A stretch of DNA of 26,342 nt from Atkinsonella hypoxylon (Eukaryota > Ascomycota > Sordariomycetes > Hypocreales > Clavicipitaceae). Shown piece after piece: positions 19,802 through 26,342 of this stretch (positions are counted from its first letter, which is position 1; every line of letters starts with the position of its first letter). Position numbers and translations under genes: made by a program. The stretch is from contig JFHB01000309.1 of the NCBI GenBank assembly GCA_000729835.1, positions 1-26,342 of the forward strand, given 5' to 3'. The notes under the pieces are model-generated. The model saw only the letters and a program-made list of their open reading frames with translations, was not told the origin of the DNA and searched no databases.

Positions 19802-22800
19802 CTATTATTCCTCTAGATTAAGCTTAAACTTCTTAATATAATCTCTAGAAATAGTTTTATTAAGTACTATACTATCTAGGGTCTTTAAACAGTAAGCGCT
19901 AGTAACTTTTGCTTAACTATATACTTTAAAAGAACTATTCTATTATATTACTAACTTCTTCTTTATTAATATATCTATAACCCTTTATATATTATATATA
20001 AGAACTAAATCTCTTAGAACTAATTAATCTTTCTCTTTTTATAATAATACCTCTTAGTTCTAGTTTATTTAATTAGCTAAGTATTACTTAAATATAAAGA
20101 CTTTTATATAAGCCTTCTAGATATTTACTTCCTTTTATTCTAGTATTTTAACTTTTACTTTAAAGAGATTCTATATTATTATAACTTCTAACTAATTAAT
20201 TAACCTTTAAGTAGGAAATTTAACTTCTAAAGGAAGAATAAGCTTTTAACTATAAATTAAGTAGAAAGTAGATTTACTATATAACGCTTATATAGCTATA
20301 TAGTTTACTAATAGTGCTTTATTTAGCAATTTAAACTACTTTCTATTAAAACCTTTTATCTTTAAAAGAGTAAATATAAGTATTTAATAACTAGCTTTAA
20401 TAGGTAAATTAGCTTTTAAATTATATACTAATATCTTAATCTCTTTAATCTTAATAGCTTTAACTGCTTTTTTAAGATTTCTATATATTTCTAGCTTTTT
20501 ATTAAAAACTAGAAATTAGAAGACTTTAAATTATATAATTAGTTTTATTAAGAACTTCTAAATAGCTATAATATTAGTATACTATATAGAGTGCACTTCT
20601 ATCTATCTAGTAAGGTTATATTTTACTTCTAAAAGGTACTTAAAACTATAATTAAGTAGTATATATTAGGTATTAATATATATTTTACTTATTAAGTTAC
20701 CTAAAGCTACTAGTATTAATAATTCTTTAGGCCTTTAAGAAGTAAACTTTTAGTATACTTTATAATAGAAAATTATTACTTAAACTATATTCTAGAGTTT
20801 TTTCTAAAAGTACTTAATTCTAACTACTTAAAATATAACTTCTATACCTTTATAACCTATTTACTTATATAAAGCCTTAATAATCTTTTTCTATTATATT
20901 AAGTCTTTAATAACTAAGGTAGAACCCTTTATTATACTAGTTAGTCTTTTCTATAATAGGCTTTTATCTAAGAAGTATTACTTAGCACTTATATAAAGTT
21001 GCTTATACTTACTCTTATTTAGATTAAATAGTCTTTATAACATTAAAAGGAAATCTATAATTTATTAAGTTCTAGAAGTATAGTATACTCTATTATATAG
21101 CTAGATCTTATTAACGTTAAGCTATAAGTTAATAAAATCTTTAATGTTCCCTTTAGCTACTTAATCTAATATATTAAAAGGCCTACCTTCTTTATATAAT
21201 AAAGCATTAGCTATTTTATTCTTTTCTTCTAAAATATACTTAGCTGTAAAATTAAACAGTATAATATAACTAATCTATTATATAATAAGTGCGCCTAAAA
21301 CGTTATTAATAGCGCTATTAAGCTAATATATAAGTATCTAAGAATTAGTCTTTAGAGTAAAAGGAACTCTATAGAGATAAATTTATAGCCTTCTTAATAT
21401 ATAAATAATAGCTCTATATTTCTACTTTATTCTATTATACTTAATTTCTAAATTGCTTTAATATTTACTTTTATATTATATAAAGTGTTATTACTTATTA
21501 ATAATTTACATTAAAACTACTCTTTATTCTTTTAAGCTTATATTAACTATTAATATAATTTCTTTAGCGCTTAAGCTAAGATTAATTATTATAAGAACTA
21601 ATATAGTTATTATTATATACTTAAGGACCTCTATAGCGTTCTTTTAGTTTAGTTCTTAAGTTTATTTAGTACTTTTCTTAAGTAAGATTATAAAAGGCTT
21701 AGCTTTTATAAAGTAATACTATACTTAAATATAATAATAGCCTATAAGCTTAAAAAAGAATTTAACCTTAAAAACATTCTTATACTCTATTTACTCTAGA
21801 ATCTTTATTACTTTTACTTCTAAAGGTTTTCTTCTATTAGTGCTATATATAAATCTAATAATCTCTATAGTCTTCTAGTATAGCTTTAATTTTACAGTAA
21901 ATATAGTATAACTAGCTAGCTTAATATTAATAAGGACTTTATTAATATTAATTAAATATTCTATAATATATCTTTATATATTAAGCAACACTTTCTCTTT
22001 ATTATAAGTAGTAATAAGGCCTTTTACTATAATATTATCTAAGAAAGGCTTATAAGTGTAAGGAATTAGGTTAAAAAGAATTCTCTTTACTATTTAAATA
22101 AATTAAGTAATAGAGTTAGTTGCTCCTTAAGGAAGTATATAAAGCTATAGAAGCTCTATTACTATTAAAATTATTATTAAGTCCCTACTTTCCTCTATAA
22201 GCAGCATTTAGTTATAGCTTAATAGTAAATTAATAACTAAAAGTATTTTATATATTCTAAATTCTTTACTAAAAGCCTTTACTTCTTTTAGAATATAGGC
22301 ATTCTATATTATAATCTTATTGTAGACTGTTATAAACAGCACTAGCTATATCTCTTTATTCTTCTTTATTACTAAAAAGTAAGAGTTTCTATAAGATCTA
22401 TAACTCTTTTTTAATAATTTATACTAAAGCTTCTTTTTTAATAAATTAACTAGTCTCTTTTATAGGCTAATAGGTATTAGTATTAACTTTACTTTTTAAG
22501 CTTTATAAGTAATAGTATAGATAACTTAAGGTAGTATAACTAAAGGATTAATCTTTCTATACTCTAATAAGTTCTATATTAGTGCTGCCTTTTAGTTGTA
22601 GAGAATTTCCTTAAAAATATTAACTTCTTCTACTATTAAATATTCTTATATTTATTTAACTATTTAATTTAAGCGCTTTTTTATTATTTAGAATTCTTAA
22701 GGTCTTTTACTAAATCTTTCTATAATATATTTAGTATATTTTTTTAATTTATTTAAGTGTACTTTTGCCTTTTTTTACTTCTTTTATTTCTACTTAAGGT

Positions 22801-24556
22801 CTCTATTAAGTGTAAATCTATTTAAAGGAATATTATCTTTTAGTAGAATTTTATTAGCTTTTTACTTATATAATATATTTACCTTTAGATTAATTAGTTA
22901 TAATTGCCTTAAGGGCTAAATCTTCTTTACAGCCTCTTTAAGTTAGCTTCTATATTAGTTAGCTATTCTCTTTATTATAAGGTTAGTAATAGCTATACCC
23001 TTATTCTCTATTATAGGCACTAGCTTCTTATTATTATTTAACTTAGCTTTAAGACTCTCTTTAACTATTTAATTATAAACTAAATCCTTAAATAACTTAT
23101 TAATTAAGATTAAATTAACACTAATAGCTATTACTTTATCTATTGTAGTCTTCTATTTAATACTTCTAGTAACCCTTAAGACTAATATAATATTACTAAA
23201 ACAGCACTTTAAGAGAAGCTTATCTCCTTTATTACTATACTTAAAGGTAACTTTAGCTATATATATAAAAGGCATTTTAAGGATTAATTATATATATAAA
23301 GACTTTAGTGTAATATAAAAGTAAATTAGTATTTAAACGTTTCTAAGGTATAGCTTTATTATTACCTCTCTTAATATTATAAGCTTATATAATATAAAAG
23401 ATATAGTAGTAGTCTCTTACTTTATTAGAGTTATTTTTAAATTAAGCTCTTTAATAAGGTCCTTAGTAATAATATTCTTTTATAAACTATAATCTATAAA
23501 ACTATTAATAAATAAAGAGTTTAAGCTTTTAAGTTGTACTTAAAGGTAAAGTAAGTTCTATAAATAGCTTATAATTACTTTTAGCTTTAAAATACTATTT
23601 AATTCTTTAATATAAAGTGTATTTATCTATAGATCTATAATAAACTTTTTCTTTTTAATATAATTTTCTATATATTCTTATATAACGTTCTATAAATCCT
23701 TCTAGATACTATTAAGCAGCTGTTTTATATATTTATTAGTAATATCTTCTTTATTGTTTTCTATTGCCTCTTTAACTATAGTAGATATTATCTTAATAAT
23801 ATTAATTAATTAATCTTTTTACTCTTTAACTCTTTACCTCTTTCTTAGAATAGAATATAGAGGTATAACTTTAGTACTTATTCTATTAATATAATAGACT
23901 TTATTAACACTATTTACTTATATTAAGTATTTATTCCTTATTGCTTCTATAAGTATAAGTATTAGTTAGTATAGGTTTTATAAGCTAACTTTAATCTTTT
24001 TCTAAAAAATATCTTTAAATAATTATATAAAAAGCTATACTTTTATATCTATAGAGCTATTTTCTTTAGCTTTCTTTTTTTTCCTTTTAGCTTAGTCTTT
24101 TAAAGCTTCTTTTTACTTAATAGAGTGTTATATCTCTATAGTATAAACTCTAAAGAGCTAGGCTATAATTCTCTTCTTAATTAATATATAAAGAGTTCTT
24201 TTAAGTCTATATTTCTTTATCTTAAACGTTAAAGTTACTGTAGTACTATTAGTAAAGTCTCTCTTAAGAATAGCTTTTAGTAGAATATATATTAAGTAAT
24301 AATTAGAAATATTAATCTTATTAAAGATTTAATTTAATATCTCTCTCTTTTTTTTATTAAGCTTTTAATAGTTTAATGTTTTTCTACTAAATTCCTTAAC
24401 TTAAGAACAATACTATTTTATAATATAGTAGTTAAAATAATTAACCTAGAACACTATAAGCCTATAAAGATAACTTTCTATACTAAAGAAGCTTTATATA
24501 AGAATAAATAGCACTAGATTATTTAATTTTACTGTTAAAATACTTACTCTTTAATT
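19802..24556 (-). pseudogene. Gypsy pol remnant (right copy)
   Basis: This has the same domains as the left copy, inverted. The reverse transcriptase is about 22580-21890, and its catalytic box at 22045-22031 reads FLDNI. RNase H is about 21680-21210. The integrase core is about 20690-20320, with its three catalytic positions reading Asn (20674-20672), Asn (20503-20501) and Lys (20398-20396), the same replacements as on the left. The shared replacements may predate the arm duplication or reflect saturation of the same TG sites. Confidence 0.88.
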
Positions 24557-25920
24557 ATACTTTATAAAGCTAATCTTATTATTATACTAGTAAAACTAGC
24601 ATTAATCTATATAATAACCTTCCTTACTATAGTAATAGTAGTAATACTGCCTTATATAGCTTTTAGTTATATAGGTTCTAAAGCTCTAGGCATTATTATA
24701 TATATTAATAGCGTTAATATATATATTCTGCCTTTTTTCCTTCTTTTTCTTAAATTTCTCTTTAAAAAGCTTTATAATATCTATCTTTAAAACTACTTAC
24801 TTTATAAGTATAATTTTTATATCTTTAAACTTCTAGGTTAAATTATCTATTTAATCTTTTACTTCTAAAATAGGCTATATAATTTCTTTAGCTTTATAAC
24901 TAAAACTATTTATACTATATTACTTAAAACTTCTTCTGCCTAGAGGTATATAAAGGTAGTCCCTTCTATTATTATAAAGTCTAGAATTACAGTCTTTTAG
25001 CTCTATTCTAGCTTATATATACTAGCTAAGTTACTTTAATAACTCTCTATAGAGTATTACAATAAACTTAGCTCTAGTAACTTTTATTTAATCTATAAAG
25101 CTAATAAGTATAGCATTTAGTAAGGCCTTATAAATATAATTAAACTAAGAGGTTATACTGCACTATATATAAAGCTTAGCGCTAATTATAGCAGCTTAAT
25201 GTTCTTAAAGCTAATAAAGAGTATTCTTTACTATTCTTAAATAGTTTCTCTTTAGGTCTTTAAGCTTCTTATTAGCTTACTCCTTTTAATCCTAAGGAGT
25301 AGCTTTATACTAAAGTAAGAGCTACTTCTTAGCTTCTTTCTAATTATATAAGGTATAAATAACCTTTATATACTTATAGATTAATAGATTAATATAATAA
25401 ATAAATATCTTTTATTAGTTTTCCTTTAAAATAAATAAGGTTTTTATCTTTAGCTTAAAGCTAGTTAAGTAATTAAGGATATTTTCTCCCTTAAATTAGT
25501 ATATATTAAACTTCTTATTAAAGGTAGCTTAAGCTTACTGCTTTTTAATAGCTTTATCTATAGCTTTAGTAAGAGCCTTATAAGGTATAGCTATAGCGCT
25601 ATTAGTACTAGCCTTTTTATCTTAAGTATTTAATTCTATTGTAACCTTAGGTTTTAAAATAACTTTTTTAGAAGATTTACTAGATTAACTAGAGCTAATA
25701 TTAGCTGCTTTAGATATAGAGCTTATACTTTTCTTTAAGAGATATAAAATACTAAACTTATATAAATAACTAATAAAATAGCTTAATATAGAAGGTAGAT
25801 ATAAAAAGAATAATTAATCTTACTTAGTAGAAAGAGTATAATATATATAATTCTCTATATTAGCTGTACTTTTAATGCTCTTACTTTTTGCTTCTATAGT
25901 TATATAAGCTTCTAACGCTA
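24557..25920 (-). pseudogene. Gypsy gag remnant (right copy), including N-terminal part
   Basis: Reading downward from about 25910, a low-complexity Ser/Lys/Ala-rich segment is followed by a typical gag core. It starts near 25516 with a K-F-N motif, then hydrophobic and charged residues and repeated Gln-like stops to about 25265, resembling the retrotransposon gag domain of fungal gypsy elements. The zinc knuckle at 24640-24599 has lost both leading Cys codons (now TAC and TAT) as well as the later His and Cys. Stops are TAA/TAG only. Confidence 0.72.
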
Positions 25921-25960
25921 AAATATAGAGGCTAAGAACTTAATTACTAATAATAGTAAA

Positions 25961-26342
25961 TATAAAGATAACTACTAAGATAAGGATAAAAGAGAAATTT
26001 TTCTCTATAATTAAATAATTATAATATCTAAAGGACCTAAAAACTTCCTTTTTACTGTATTAAGGCTATCTTAGCTGTAGGTAATATAGAGGTTAAATAG
26101 ACTAGCTAGTATTTATAATATAGTAATTATCTTTAATTAAGCCTAGCTCTTCTTAGCTTAAAAAAGCTGTAGAAATTTTCTTTCTCTCTTAATTAAATAA
26201 TCCCTTATAATATAGAGCTTTTATCCCTATAATTTCCTTCTTTTTTATATTAGTAATATTTAAGCTAAAGTGCTTTTCTATCTTTAATGCTTAGTAGCTT
26301 TTCCTTCTTTCTTTTAGAATCTCTATAAAAAACCTTCTAATT
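25961..26342. other. Sequence upstream of right gypsy gag, unassigned
   Basis: On the minus strand a basic, Lys/Arg/Leu-containing stretch is readable around 26290-26050, in a different frame from gag and broken by TAA/TAG. It may be a 5' leader, LTR, or part of another repeat. Nothing firm can be assigned. Confidence 0.3.

Larger units (their letters stand above)
15132..25316 (-). repeat. Right arm of the ~10.2 kb inverted repeat
   Basis: The arm is the reverse complement of 1-10188, in the order T, D, rest of X, gypsy. Private differences in each arm (for example the zinc-knuckle Cys codons, kept on the left and changed to Tyr on the right) show that mutation continued after the duplication. 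Sequence beyond 25316 has no counterpart only because the left arm is cut by the window edge. Confidence 0.95.
19267..25960 (-). mobile_element. Ty3/gypsy LTR retrotransposon relic, right copy
   Basis: This is the inverted duplicate of the left gypsy relic, extending about 0.65 kb further into the gag N-terminal region. The continuous frame (first base of codons at 1 modulo 3, read on the minus strand) runs from about 25910 down to about 19800. No LTR could be delimited at either end. The 5' boundary near 25960 is only where the gag frame can no longer be followed. Confidence 0.88.

Noticed and set aside
1..26342. A ciliate-type genetic code with TAA/TAG read as Gln
   Set aside because: TAG also stands at conserved Trp positions in copia (for example near 11347, 11386 and 11664), CAA/CAG are still used in the same frames, Asp-to-Asn and Cys-to-Tyr losses occur too, and stop positions differ between duplicated arms. 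RIP explains all of these; a code change does not.
1..26342. AT-rich organellar or Plasmodium-like genome
   Set aside because: The AT bias is dinucleotide-specific, the retroelements are of fungal type, and the central copia region has much more balanced composition.

Overview
The window looks like a stretch of AT-rich, repeat-filled heterochromatin from a filamentous ascomycete (Pezizomycotina) that has been heavily altered by repeat-induced point mutation (RIP). CpA and TpG are scarce and TpA is very abundant. ATG and TGA are nearly absent while TAA and TAG are everywhere. Recognisable retrotransposon reading frames are interrupted mainly where Gln (CAA/CAG) or Trp (TGG) codons are expected. 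I see no intact host gene, tRNA, rRNA or CRISPR array. The species cannot be named from this sequence.

Layout: two inverted arms of about 10.2 kb surround a 4.9 kb centre. The left arm (1-10188) and right arm (15132-25316, opposite orientation) align almost without gaps; spot checks at positions 1, 677, 3281, 4643, 4814, 4919, 8562 and 9783 all satisfy left + right = 25317. Each arm, read outward to inward, holds (a) a Ty3/gypsy gag-pol relic, (b) a stretch X of about 4 kb with two broken reading frames I do not recognise (U1, U2), and (c) a 0.4 kb end segment T with a short broken frame on the other strand. Both arms probably continue past the homology seen here; the window simply begins inside the left gypsy gag. 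On the right, a further 1.0 kb of gag and upstream sequence is visible.

The centre (10189-15131) is a 5'-truncated Ty1/copia element: end of the gag-pre-integrase zinc motif, integrase, reverse transcriptase, RNase H, polypurine tract and one 3' LTR. It is followed directly by a 1.23 kb segment D that is a direct, ungapped copy of 8562-9787 in the left arm. D is therefore present three times, twice forward and once inverted (15530-16755). The copia 3' LTR ends exactly where D begins, so this copia element was probably inserted in a third copy of X before the truncated piece came to lie between the arms. The copia body and LTR are much less mutated than the arms.

Nothing here is expected to work as protein-coding DNA. 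The value of the window is as a record of events: insertion of copia into X, duplication and inversion producing a very large palindrome-like structure, a 12-bp local inversion at the D/T boundary, and RIP acting on all copies, including replacement of all three integrase catalytic positions in gypsy and of the second Asp of the reverse-transcriptase motif in both element families.
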